A stretch of DNA of 64,000 nt, from NCBI GenBank assembly GCA_000727475.1, contig KL647293.1:2120588-2184587 (forward strand), written 5' to 3'. The notes under the pieces are model-generated. The model was not told where the DNA came from, searched no databases, and saw only the letters and a program-made list of their open reading frames with translations. A program made the position numbers and the translations under genes. Positions 51,501-62,690 of this stretch are shown here, in pieces. This DNA comes from Sarcocystis neurona. Its lineage: Eukaryota > Apicomplexa > Conoidasida > Eucoccidiorida > Sarcocystidae. Position 1 is the first letter of the stretch. The number at the start of each line of letters is the position of its first letter.

Positions 51501-52056
51501 CAAAGATCTGCGCCTCCTCCTGCTCTTGAAGTTCTTCCCTGGACGCCAAGTCTCCTTCCTGTTCTTCCTCTCCTTCCTCGGTGAGCCGCAAAACCTCTGC
51601 TTCCTTTTTTTCTCCTGCAGCTTCGCCGTCCACTCTGCCCCACACGTTCCACTCCGTTCTTCTTCTGCCCCCGCCCTTCCCGCACTCACGGCTCCCGGCG
51701 GTCCTGCTGCTTCCTTCTGCACCGGCTCTGTCTTCTGTGTTGTTGTGCCCAGTTTGGCATTCACTGCTGCCATCGTCGCAGCTGCCATCGACACCGCAAG
51801 GGCCATCGCTGCAGCTGGTCACGCTCCTGGTGCCGCTCGTGGTGGTGCTGCTGCTGCTATTATTCCACCTGCCGGTGCTGTTGGGGGTTCTGCGGGCACG
51901 ACTGCTGCTTGAGCGGTGCAGCTGTCGGAGCAGCAGCAGCTGCCGCTGCTTTCGCCTACGTTTCGCCTCTAATACGAACGACAGGCGCACAAGTGCATCA
52001 CCTGCGGCTCCACAAAATGACGCCAAAGCAGCGAAGACGACTCCCACCTGCCACAT
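45510..52056 (-). CDS. NIPA-like transporter (drug/metabolite transporter superfamily)
   Basis: A multi-pass membrane protein of the NIPA / EamA type; NIPA proteins are reported Mg2+ transporters, though the substrate here is unknown. Exons: 51325-52056 (ATG, MWQVGVVFAALASFCG), 48595-50073, 47284-47418 and 45510-45752. All junctions are phase 0, with donors CAG/GTACAC, GAT/GTAAGC and GTG/GTAAGC. Membrane segments: GVVFAALASFCGAAGDALV; LWLLGTCLGTVINTLLSI; AVVTPFAGLHIFWNVIFSRF; HYVGSAMVLFGLFFVLCYG; CVIYFCLSALALLPCVYIG; RRFCIAAASGGCGGNTNI; LLLLLLCLMACGQLVFLNL; then ARYEALYV-VPTTMSVLIISS and FLIFAGGALSIVSGGFM. The family signature EALYVVP is rebuilt exactly across the last junction. About 860 residues, against roughly 330-400 for ordinary NIPA proteins. 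The C-terminus is uncertain: after GGFMQ the frame runs into a TATG-type repeat, and a GTATGT donor there suggests a missed exon. Confidence 0.87.
47560..47890. repeat. imperfect internal duplications in a NIPA intron
   Basis: Words such as GTTAACTGAGAGGTGTACAC and ATTAACTGACAGGTATATAC recur about 60 bases apart. GAGCAGAAGCGCTGTTCCAC recurs as GAGCAGTAGCGCCGTTCCAC about 120 bases further on. It lies between exons 47284-47418 and 48595-50073. Confidence 0.6.
48720..49930 (-). other. about 420-residue low-complexity cytosolic loop of the NIPA-like protein
   Basis: Within exon 48595-50073, between VYIGIFGKDAS and the segment RRFCIAAASGG, lies a hydrophilic stretch rich in Gln, Ala, Ser, Arg and Glu with CAG/GCA-derived runs (QQQRQEQQQK, AAAAESPAAAGAA). 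Acidic clusters GDEEELC and GDEEELG recur. There is no membrane segment and the frame stays open throughout, so it is probably translated. Confidence 0.75.
51430..51960 (-). other. low-complexity insertion in the first loop of the NIPA-like protein
   Basis: About 160 residues between the first membrane segment and RPLWLLGT: a basic start (AKRRRKQRQ), a Ser/Thr-rich middle and an acidic end (EEGEEEQEGDL). Absent from ordinary family members. Confidence 0.7.
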
Positions 52057-54477
52057 GATGCACACGCTGCTTGTCGGCCAGAGGCTGCTGCGAGCACTGC
52101 CTCGTCATCTCCCCTTTGTCGAAGAACTGGCAACAGCAAAACAGGAGAGACGACCCGCGGAAGAACGGAGAGACAGAGAGCGGTCAGCGAAGAGAACGCG
52201 GAGACTGACCTGCCGTCGCAGCCTGAGATAGAGTACGGAAGACAGAGCGCCGCCGCGGACCACACACACAGCAGCCGCAGCGCGGAAATTTGTTCAGCAG
52301 GAACAGTCGAAAAACCGTGGGACCCACCCCGGAGTTAGAAGTGCAAGGCGCTTGCAGAACAGGGACGCAGGCCCATGAAGAGACATACATATGTAGTCGT
52401 ACGATAGACAGGGAGGGTGGAGGACAGAATGACGACTCACACAGGCGCACACGCGGACGTATCTGCCCCTGTTCATGTACACGCATCCACACAGGATGTA
52501 AATACAAAGATGGGAAGTATCCCACTCATGGCGCCCATCAAGCCGTGCAGCAGTCGCGCATGCACTAGCAACAACGCTGTGGAGGTTGGTAAGGAGGCGC
52601 AAAATAGAACAATTTGAACAGCCGATTGTGGAGAACCAGCCACATTCATAGGAAAAGATTACAGAGAGGACACAGCTAGGTACAACTGCTGAGTAGCCCG
52701 CAACAAGAAGTGAAAGAGTATCGTGTGAAGAAACTTTATACACCCTACTGCTGTTGCACGTGCCGCTGCGGTTGGACAGAACAAAAAAATTCCGCAGCCC
52801 CGGTTCCACACAAGTGTGTCGTTCCACAGCTATATGCAGCAGACACGGCCGTACGCAGGACCGGTAAATGTATGGTATGCAGGGGAACAGTGACTCCTCC
52901 CATCCCCACACAAACACACATATGTGTGCATTTGGACCTGTGTTTTTTCCTCAGCATGTGTAGGTTCATATGGGTCGTCTTCTCATACAAGGTAATCTGT
53001 GCACGCCTGTGTAGTCTAACACGGAGTTTCACAAACGGATCCTAATCGTATATTGATTTCCATCGTGCGAGCGTGCTGATCACGGCAGCAGCACTCCCGC
53101 CTTGGGGCGACGTTCAGAAGACGACGTGGACGAATGAGAAAAGTGTCTCGTCTTGACTGCATATGACAGGCAGTCAGATTACACTTAATCGTAGTAATTC
53201 AAGGTAACGTATGGAAGAGTGTCGCAAAATTTTTACAATACCCTTCTTGGGGGTAGCGAAGGGCGGAAAGAGCAACGTAACGCGCTCGAATATATTCGAC
53301 GCAAGGGCCGTTCACACCACGGAGGCACAAGATGACACGAACTCAGGGATAGAAGACCTCAGCCAATACGTACGAAAGAGGTGAAGCGCCAAGCAACATA
53401 AACACTGCACATTCACGACGCGTGTCTGGCGTGAAAGGGGGTGCGCCTCACCTACTCAGGACTCTCCGCGGACGTGTTCCTTTAAGAAGGCGACGGAAGG
53501 CGGCAGAGCCTTTTGCCAGATTTGCATGCTTGTTCTCGGCCGTTTCACGTTGCTGTTTTGTCCTCCTTTTCTTGTGTCTTCTCCTTTGTCTACATACGCG
53601 TGTGTACCGGTAGACAAGGAGCGTACGCACACGTATACACTCGTCGAGAACTAGTGCTGTTGCGATCCCAAGAGAGTTAACCGGACTTGAAGCTCTGAGG
53701 TGTTCACCTATTTCAAAAGCCCGACAGCAGAGTAAACATGCACTTATTTACGGATACGCGTTCGAACGCATGGCTGTACCTATGTGCACGTGCTGAGGGC
53801 ACAAATGATGACTTGTTACGTGTTTCTTCCTCACGGGTATTGAGTGGATGGACAATCCGAGGAGTGCGCCTGTTCAGGCATTTCGTATACCGTCTGCAAG
53901 CGCTGCTTTGGAACTGCAGGTAAAAGTGCGATAAAGATGGGAAATTACATATGCTGGAAATACAGCATGACCACTCCGCTCTCCATATCGGCACACTGCA
54001 ACACGGGGTTTGAGCAAGTACTCTCAACAGCGCGCAGACGTGAGCGGGTGAAGAGGGGTGCGGCAAGCAGACGAGGCACTCTGTTGAAGTCGTTGCTTAC
54101 AACAAGACGATTTCGAGGGTGATTCCGCCACGTGTCCCCCAGCGGCTGAAAGGTGGCGAGGGAGTCGCATTTCCAGTATTCACAATGAAAAGACGCGCAG
54201 AAAACGCGGCTGCGCAGACGAACAAACTACAGCTTCCGCTGAAGGCGACGAATTGGCCCGAACAAGCCAGCTGATTTCTCCGTTAACTACGGAAATATCA
54301 TTGTGCAAGTTGTACGGCTTCTCGAGAAGGCAGCCAGGCATATGCCGACTCAACCGCGGTGAATCCTGCTTTCAGGGACAGGGGGTGGGATTGGGCATTG
54401 TTGCGGTAGTACACCCGTCGGTGCACGTTCACCTATACTTGCGAAAACCTGCTGGGACAAATTTCCATCCTGGGTTT
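52057..54477. other. spacer, no convincing gene
   Basis: Contains the 5' region of the NIPA-like gene. A minus frame at 53448-53630 is strongly basic (QRRRHKKRRTKQQRETAEN) and a minus frame at about 54185-54375 reads DSPRLSRHMPGCLLEKPYN, but neither has supporting splice signals in phase. Nothing else seen. Confidence 0.4.
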
Positions 54478-55857
54478 TCAAAGCCTTCGCGTGAAGTTGC
54501 GCTCACGCACCGGTGTGGCGTTTGATGGAACGGGCATGGAACGTGAGATCCTGCGAGCGTGAGGGACCCGGGCGCCAGCCAGACGGGGCTGAGACCTTTT
54601 GTCCCACATGGTGAGGCCGCGTCCGAAAAGAAAACTGTCCAATGTAGTATCGCATGAAATCACGACTGCAAATTTTTCTACGCATGATATGTAGTGAAAC
54701 GTTCAAAGCAGCAGAGGGAGCGTCGAGCCGTATCGGTTGTCGCTCCCACCCGGCCACGAAACGCCGTCGCCGCCGCCACGCGGCTGCAAATGTACAGAAA
54801 AAGGAGAAAGGAGTAGATGACGCGATCCCTTACGTGCGACGCAGGACCGAATGGTGAATTAACAGGTGTTCCTTCTGCGGGAGGACACTCACTCGCTGCG
54901 ACCGTCCCATGCAGGGTACCTGCCCGTGCGGTAGCTTCTCCGGTCCACTCACCGCGGCATTCGCAGTCACCTTCCCAGAGAACCGTGTGCAGCATCAGCA
55001 GCTACTAGCGTTGACACCGTAAGATACGACGTTCTATTAAGTGCTCAAGTTTCCGGAAGGGCCACTAACGCCAATTTACCTTCACGACTAAACATCGCGT
55101 CCTGCATGCAACAGTTGAATGCTAGGCTTTGTGTTCATGCGTGAAGCAGCACGCGCGAGCTACGAGTTGCGGGAAGTTCCACGCAGCCAGCTTAGTTGCA
55201 GATCTCTGGTGATACCGTGCTTTGTGTATATCCTACCCGCTTACAGAGATGCAAGTTTTACGGAGGACTATGCAGTCGTCTCCCCGGTAGTTATACACTT
55301 TGCACTTCATCGGCGGGCGGCAAGGCACAGCAGTGCTTCAACTGTTGTGTTGGTTAAACTGCTGCGCTTCTTGCCCTACAAGTGTGTGTTTCCGTCGTCT
55401 GCGTGGCGCAGTTGTATGTGGCGGGCGCAGCCCACTCTCCGCGGGCATACAAGCGTCCGCGGATGTGCTGTTACTGCTGTCACTGACCAACGGCCTTTGC
55501 CTCCCTATATTTGTTGCTTACCTGCTCCTTTCGACTGCGCGTTGTTCCGCATGAGGGGAACGGGGGCCTGTGCTGCCTCAATCGTGTCCTGAGATAGACC
55601 GGTTACTTCTACATGTGATACAAACACAGAGGATTCGTGCGTTGACACGCGTTTAATTGTACAGCTGATACATCTGCAAGGCAGAACACAACAAGCGGGG
55701 GTAAATTGAACGTGCTCGTCTGCGTCGTGCCAACACTTAAATGTATCCACCGTAGCCCTTCCTTCACATTGAGGGTGTCTTCAACAAGCCGGGTAGTAGT
55801 TACACTCCCATCGAGTGGTCTGGCGAATGTAGTCGTGAACTGTCTTAAGGCATCCAT
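54478..55857 (-). CDS. unidentified small protein, three exons
   Basis: Exons: 55768-55857 (ATG, MDALRQFTTTFARPLDG; donor GTGAAG), 55522-55588 (DTIEAAQAPVPLMRNNAQ; acceptor TCTATCTCAG, donor GTAAGC) and 54478-54677 (acceptor CATGCGTAG). Phases agree (0, then 1); the codon split across the last junction completes Glu in AEKFAVVISCDTTLDSFLF. The product is about 118 residues if the last exon runs to its stop; a splice at AAAAG/GTCTCAG after LTMWDK is possible and would change the C-terminus. It has no membrane segment or signal peptide that I can see. Family not recognised. The clean acceptor, strong GTAAGC donor and phase agreement argue for a real gene. Confidence 0.45.
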
Positions 55858-56739
55858 CGGCGGTGCATATGCTTTTAAAAGTATTCATTGTCTCCACACT
55901 TCACCACGTAAGCATTCACTGATGTGTGGTAAACATTATATTCAAAAACTTGCATCTCCTGGAACAACTGTGTATCTACGGGTCTCCAGGCTCACTACAG
56001 GGTGACGCGCAACCAAAGCGTTGTCCCGTGTCAGTTAAGTAACACCTCAACACCACCGCCTGATTAGTACCTCTACGCTTGCAACACTGTGAATATATGT
56101 GTTGCTTTCAGGTTCCATTCATGTGACATGCTCGTCACGTACACCGTATATCCTGCGTGTGTCCAGGATGCCGTTGTGAACTACTTGCGTAGTGCTCTCA
56201 TCTGCACCCGCTGTTTTGCAGACAGTAGCACTATTTCCCGAGCATGTGGTCTAGGCCGCCCCGTGGCGCCTGCTGGCTTCCTCCACTCCATCCTGCACAG
56301 AGGTAGGCCGTTGGCGCCACACCGTGCCGGTGCAGTGTCTGAGAAAAGACTCGACTCTTCAGTGTCACGTCCGGGCGTCACTCGTCATGTGAGGCGCCTA
56401 AGAGGATGTTCAGACGGCACGACAGACACCGCTGTGGACTGTACTGTATGGCAACTACGTTCATGCAACTTACATTTCCGCGTGTTTTGTCTCGTGTTCC
56501 TCGTGCCTTGCAGTCCCGATATATCCGTCAAGCACTCAAAGACTGCTCGTACGTTTCGCCGTTGAAGTAAGCTTCCGAACATACGTAGCCTTCGCTACGT
56601 TTTGAAGCGCCACCAGCGCAGGTACAACGTAGACTACCCACACAGCTACCACCTACCGAAACTTGCAGGCCCTCCTTAACAACTGTCCTCAAAATTACAG
56701 ACTGACTACACGTTTCTGCACGGCTTCAGGCTTTTTCAG

Positions 56740-57195
56740 TTGCATGTACACATGTTATTGCATCGATCGCCGGTTTTGCGTGGCGGGCGCAAGCTTCCGG
56801 CCCACCGGCTTACGACATGCAAGAATGATGTTGTGGCATTAGAGGGGACACGGAACTCCGAGGTGGCAAGTCTGAGCACACTCTGTGAAGAGTTAAAGGG
56901 TTGTCGTCCCCGTCGCATGCCAGCATTGCTCAGACACAGGCGGTCAAGTGCTAAGCTTGTTTTGCGGGCTACTAGGAATTGCGTCTTTCCTTCCCAGCGT
57001 AGGGGGACTCAGGACGCAGCAACAGCAGCGCATTGCTGCGCACGTCTGCGTAAATGCTTGGTGGAGCTGCAGTTCGCGGGAGATTTCAGCCCCCGCAGGC
57101 CGGCCGTAAACCAGGCTGTTCTAAAGATGCCAGCGAGTGCGACGACACATACATCCAGTAAAAAGAGCGATACTGCAGTGTGTGCGATCCAGTGA
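56740..57195 (+). CDS. uncertain open frame
   Basis: The longest plus-strand frame in an otherwise gene-free interval: about 150 codons after an acceptor-like CTTTTTCAG. It contains EGTRNSEVASLSTLCEELKG and a basic middle, and ends in a stop. It lacks an ATG at the start of the frame and a partner exon, and I recognise no domain. It could be a terminal exon or chance. Confidence 0.22.
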   Translation: MHVHMLLHRSPVLRGGRKLPAHRLTTCKNDVVALEGTRNSEVASLSTLCEELKGCRPRRMPALLRHRRSSAKLVLRATRNCVFPSQRRGTQDAATAAHCCARLRKCLVELQFAGDFSPRRPAVNQAVLKMPASATTHTSSKKSDTAVCAIQ

Positions 57196-57555
57196 ACAGG
57201 TTCTCTTCTCGTGCAGCTGGTGCCGCAGAAAAATTCGCACCGCGAACGAGTTTTTTAAAGAGCCAGTTTTCGGGTGAAAAACGTGCTGCGGCATAATACA
57301 CAAATAAATCCCAGTATGTGTATACGTGAATACGTATATATACCTTACCACTGAGAGCCTTCCATACACGTACTCAGGGCATAGACTCAGACACGTGTAT
57401 ACCAATCGTTGAGATTTTAGCACACAATCGATCTTCGTATACGCCGTGTGGCCACTGCACATCCACGTGTGTGCAGGGTTGCACACATATATCGTTAACT
57501 ATAATTGGAAGAAGTCTTTTCTACAAGGAACTCTTCTCTTCGTGGAAATTTTGAA

Positions 57556-58910
57556 TTAGTTCCTCGATGCCTTCTGTCCACTCTCGCGGAGTTGGTCGGG
57601 ATTCCTGTGTGCAACTTTATTTTGCCCTTGTATAAAAGCTGTGAACAGCAGTCTCGCAGGAAGAGACTCTGGGTCAGACAGAAGGTCTTTCAAATGTGTA
57701 ATGGAATGTTGAACTTGCAGGGGCGCTTTGTAAATTTGAAATTGTGTTCCGCTGAATAGAAATGCAGCGTTGGAAAACCTGTGCACAGTTTAAGGCGCCA
57801 TAATTTTTATGGAATGGAAAAACCGGTGAGCCTTAAAGATACAAATTTGAGACGTTCTGCTTGCAGGTTCAGGAAGCCTACAGTCTGTCAGCGGTCAACC
57901 GGAATATAGGAGAACGAAGTTGCTCACCTCGCTATCGAAAAGGACCCCATGTTGCGTACTCATAATGCTAACGAGATATTGGGGAGTCATGCAGTGCTTC
58001 GCTCTGAGTCAGGTTATAAATCTGCGGCGAGGGAAGCTAAAAATTATAACTTGTGCTGCAATGCCGGGAAACCATCGTGTATACTGTGTCTCGAGCCACC
58101 AAATAAAAGTGGTCCGGTCATACAGATGCGCAAACACAGATTTTAAAAGACGCGCACACAGACGGACGACTTTACATAGCAGGTAAGTATCGACAGAGGT
58201 TTTGCACAAGGCAGGTCGTTGCACAGTTGAAGGCGTTATGGAAGTTAAGACATATATATGGGTAAAGCATATGCATAGAGTTATACTTAGATGCGTACCT
58301 GCATCCCTACAGACCTGCACCCGTAACCGTCTGTAAGCGTCGACGTCGGATGTTGTATCATATTTCAGATGAAAGCGGAGATGCCTGTGCGCTACTAATG
58401 AGGTCCTCTGTAGAAGCCGGGATACCTTGAAAAATGTGGACACTGTCAGTCTCACAGAACGAAGACTCCGCCAGACCGTACCGTCTTGAATACCTGTATT
58501 CTCTTACTAGCTATCGTAACGGAAAGACTGTTGACTTCTGTTAACAGACCAGTCGCAGAGAAGATAATTTATATGCATGTTAAAGAGGGTCCAACGCTAC
58601 ACTTCATTCTACGTGTACTTTAACAAAACAGATAGAAAACGTTCTATCCTCTCAGCGTAGCAATCCGCCTACACGACGCGCATGCAAGGCACCTCGCCGG
58701 AAAAAGAGGAATCTCTGTTGAAAAGACAGGCTTCGTTTTTTTCGCTACTCTGTGGCTTGGTCGTCTCACCTCTTTTGAAGTAGTTGCCGGCAAGTTGCAG
58801 CTGCTCGTTGGTGCTGCCGTTTCTCTCTTCGTTTTTTCTTCGTCTTGTCGTCTTTCTTCTTCGTAGGACGTTGTTCCTCTCACCAAAGCAACGCTATCCA
58901 TTGTTCCCAT
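57556..58910 (-). CDS. unidentified gene, partly resolved
   Basis: Candidate exons: 58770-58910 (ATG; MGTMDSVALVRGTTSYEEER, charged; strong donor GAG/GTGAGA), 58315-58407 (phase 0 to 0; basic, HRHLRFHLKYDTTSDVDAYR; donor GTCTGT) and a terminal exon 57556-57751 entered in phase 2 (QFQIYKAPLQVQHSITHL, then KDLLSDPESLPARLLF, stop TAA). A phase 0 to 2 exon between the last two is missing. A stretch near 57927-57965 has a strong GTGAGC donor and reads MSTQHGVLFDSE, but its phase does not close the gap. It is divergent from the gene that starts at 59042. No family recognised. Confidence 0.36.
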
Positions 58911-59041
58911 GTTTCGTACTACTCCGGCAGGGTGTGCAGCATTATTTCCTTTCAAGTGGCATTTTTTCGTGCAAAGGAAAGTTTTTAACCAGCTTCGCCG
59001 TACGAAGACGAATCCCCTGCGTTTTCGTCCGTCTTCGCAGT

Positions 59042-61119
59042 ATGTCGCGTGCCGTGTACGCGAAGTTGTGGGCCAGCACGGCTCAGTTTACGCAACGCAG
59101 GCACTACGCGTGGTACCAGATATGGTAAGTTCACAAAAAGTAAAGGCCTTTTCTCACTGATGCGAATACATGAGCTTACGCCGTCACTCAGGAACTCCTG
59201 TTTTCTTGGAGGAAAACGGCGGAAGAAGAGTTGTTCCAGCTGCGGAACTATTGGGGGACGCATGCTTGGGAGCGCATCTTTTTCATCTGTATCTACGTAA
59301 ATGGATACATCTCTTCGGTTTACCCGAGCACTTCCCGTATGCTGTACCACCAGAGTTCCTTGGCAACATTGCTCGAAACTCCTTTCCATGGGGAAGCAAT
59401 CAGAAATCTTTGGCGTCTGCAGTTCTTAGGGCGACTATCGCCGTGAAACTTGCGAGCCACACTAGTTTCAGAATGAGCTACTTCAACGGGTGGCGCGTAC
59501 GGCGAACTCCACGGCTCTGGCCGGCGTCGCTGCAGTTAACTTTATGTTCCATAACACCTCCCCTTTACGCGACAACATCCGCGTGTGTATTTATACGTAC
59601 ACATGCACATGATGTATACCTGTGAGTGGCTGTATGCAGATTCATATGTGTATACATGTCTTTTGAGTGCTTGCTTTGTAGTACACGTGCGAGTCTAAAT
59701 TCCTTCTGGAACATCGGCACAACAGATGACGAAGCAGTCGTGTAAATCGTGAGGATTCTCTGGTGAACAAACCAATTCTTTTGCACGAATTTACAAACCA
59801 CGTCATCATTTCTCTTTTACTGCATTCCCCGCTGCTTTTTTACCATCCGATGTATTCCGTACCGCATCTGTCGTCGTAGCCTGTCATTGCCCGTTTCCTT
59901 CTGCCTAATTAACACTCCTGCTTCCGAGGCTGACTGACGTCCTCCTGGCCGTATACGGTCAAGTATGTACACTGACAGCGGATATGCGAATATATATATA
60001 TATATATATATATACTCGTGCAAATTTATGTGCGTGTGCAGACTGCTGCCTTATTTCCCTTTTAGTTTGTCACCGCTCCGTCTTTTCGTTCCAGTCGACA
60101 ATATTTTGACACGGTGCCCAATGTTACTCGAAAACGTAATGACTTCTGAAGCCGGAACGACCGACTACAGGCATGCGGGGCCTTTTTTGCCGCTGCTGCT
60201 GCTGATGTTTCTTCGTCTCGTGTACGTATACGCTTGTTTTCACCCTGTCGTTGCTTCGGTGCGGCTGTCGGAATTTCTATGTCTACTGCTGTTCCGGAGT
60301 CTGCGGCTGCTTTTGCTGTGCGAGCTGTGGTTGCTCCTGCGGCAGCTTCCGGTGGTCTACTTTTCTCCTTGCTTTTTCTGCTCTTGCTGCCGGCGCTCCT
60401 ACAGCGGCGGGGACTTGTCCCGCTGCCGTTGCCTCTCACCAGAGGCGTCCACTCACGTCCATGCAAGCCTCAACGCGAACAGTCGTCTTCGAATTCTCCC
60501 ACGTGCGGAGAGGAGAAAAATTTACTGCAGCTGCCGCATCGCTCTGCCGGACTGCATAAGAGGGGACTCGAGGTTCCTATGTATCCACACAACCGCTGTT
60601 CGACATACGTAGGGGACCGTGTGTGTTTGCGAAAGGGTTCCATGGCACAGATTTATGCCGTTGTTCCTCGACATATTCCGAGCTTACAGCTTTGTATATG
60701 CCCGCACATATCTCTCTGCGTCTGTGTGTGCACTTGCCCTTTATTACTACGTAAGGGCGGCTGGACTTTTGTCCACCTTTCTTATCCACACTTCAGTCCA
60801 CGTACGTGTTTGTGTACATAGACCCTTCTCCATGTATCCTTCCTCTAAACGTCTTCTGCGCGTATCTATATACAGATCCACACTTACAGGTGTATTTTTT
60901 TGTACGTGTAGAGAAAAATTCCTCTGTCCTGTTCTTTCTTCTAGGTCCCGCGTGCTGCCCTGGTCACTGCCGTGGGGAATCTTCGCCATGTGGATGGTCT
61001 TCCCTGCGCTCCCGGTGGAGTACCGACGCTCTTTAACTGCCGGCATTTGGAAAGTGCCTGACTACGGCACTCACGGACCTGACTTCGAAGAGAAGAAGCC
61101 TTCAAAGGCAGATGCGTGA
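59042..61119 (+). CDS. small Trp-rich membrane protein, possible mitochondrial complex subunit
   Basis: Exons: 59042-59124 (ATG, MSRAVYAKLWASTAQFTQRR, then HYAWYQI; donor GTAAGT), 59192-59343 (acceptor CACTCAG; ELLFSWRKTAEEELFQLRN, then YWGTHAWERIFFICIYVNGY) and 60945-61119 (acceptor TTCTTTCTTCTAG; LPWSLPWGIFAMWMVFPAL, then EYRRSLTAGIW, stop TGA). The last junction agrees in phase. The first does not: exon 1 ends in phase 2 but the protein-like frame of exon 2 needs phase 0, one base off. A second frame through exon 1, from the ATG at 58909, does join exon 2 in phase, so either the start is 58909 or a base is missing here. The short basic N-terminus, two hydrophobic segments and many Trp/Tyr resemble small subunits of apicomplexan respiratory or ATP synthase complexes; that is inference, not a family match. 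Confidence 0.5.
59989..60013. repeat. (TA)n tract
   Basis: Perfect alternating TA run in the intron between exons 59192-59343 and 60945-61119. Confidence 0.95.
60180..60466. repeat. CTG-skewed intronic segment
   Basis: CTG-rich on the plus strand; the minus strand is correspondingly open and reads Lys/Arg/Ala-rich (SKSRKSKEKSRPPEAAAG). It lies within the intron of the Trp-rich gene. It could be simple sequence or a low-complexity exon of an overlapping minus-strand gene. Confidence 0.4.
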
Positions 61120-62649
61120 AGGCGTGGACAGCTCTACTCGTAGCTTTACTTGCGTAGGTGTCCCGGGTAGACAAGTGTCGCTGTCTGCTGTAGGCCACGT
61201 ACATGTAGGAGACGTGCGTGTATGTGTGTGTGTGTGTAAATGCTTACTAATGTGAAATCTATATTTGTCTCGATCCGTGTGCCGTGCGCCTGGGCGCATT
61301 TAACGCCGAAGCCTGATTTTCGAACAGCGTTGAAACTGGGCGGGCACTCAGCACAAACATATATACATATATGTATAAATGTTTATATGCATAGATGTAT
61401 AGGTATTGAACTATGCATGTTTAGAGCACACGTGCCCACACGTTGGACGGTTTGACCGGTGCGTCGCCGTCGTTACTTCGCTGAACAGGTCTGAGAAAAG
61501 GGATGTGCCAGGGAAATTCACACGTATGCGCGTTTGTGTGTATATGTGTCTACCTCTCTATACTCCATATTTGTTGACGTTGCTCAGGGTTTTTTGTTGA
61601 GCGCATAAGATTCAGAAAGACAAGAGAAGCTCCCAGCAGCCCTGCACGCCCACGACACACGCGCGATTTCCCCGTCCATGTGTATGAGTCTCCGCCTAGC
61701 AAGGCATGTGGCGCGCTGGGGAGTGACGGGAGACTGGCTGCAAGGCAGGAAAACACAGCTACGTACACGTGCGGCTGTATAGACACGCGAAGACGACGCA
61801 ACGTCCACACACGCGTGTACTTGTGTATGTAAGTGTCTGCGTTTACAGACTACGTGTGTACCTCTGCAGCGGAGTACTGATAAAAAGCAGCTATTGTAGC
61901 GGCTGTCTCGCTTCGCTGGAGAGATGTGCCCCTCCGCTTCTCTAAGTGGTACGACGTCTGCGCGCGTGTCTGAATAGATGTGGAAGGGTCAGCAGATGTT
62001 TATGCGCTTGTATCCCCCGTGCACGTATAGCGGAACGACGCATCTACGCGAGTGTGTCCGGTGAGCCCGACAAGTAGAGGCTCGGATACGAGCGGCAAGT
62101 ATATGCGCTCCTGAAGTCGAAGTAGATGGATAGATAGACCAGGCAAGAGTTCAGTTGGCGGGGACGGCGCGCAGAAGGGGCAAACCGGGAAGCAGAACGT
62201 CTGTTCCACTTGCGGAAGGAGTTTGGAAGGGCGATCTTCTTTTTCGCGTGCGCGTCGTCGATATAAGTGAAGGCCGACACGCACCTACGGATATGTACAC
62301 ACACATATATACACATATGTGTATATATATGTATATATATGTGATCCGTTTGTATGGAATTATATATTGCAACTGCACTGGGGCAGACAGTGTGCAAGTG
62401 GTGTAATACACTGGCGTTGGTGTTCAGAGTGAAATGCCTCTCGTGGTTCCCGCGAGCAGAGACGCCCGTAGGCGCTGCCGGAGGCTGACGGACTACCTAC
62501 GTATATTCACGTATGCACATGTGTCTGTCTGCGTACGTGCGGGGATTGTGCCGCACTCGTATGGAGCGTTCATCTGTTCTGAGTGACGGAGACACAAGTC
62601 TTTAGAAGACCATCTGTCAAAAAGTCTATACATTTACACTCGCATGGGG

Positions 62650-62690
62650 ACACACACACACACACACACACGCACACACACACACACACG
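62650..62690. repeat. (CA)n microsatellite
   Basis: About 20 CA units with one CG interruption, then ACGCGC. Confidence 0.95.

Noticed and set aside
51166..51912. Ala-rich plus-strand frame of about 248 codons
   Set aside because: Antisense of NIPA exon 1 (51325-52056); its composition mirrors the opposite strand's low-complexity insert.
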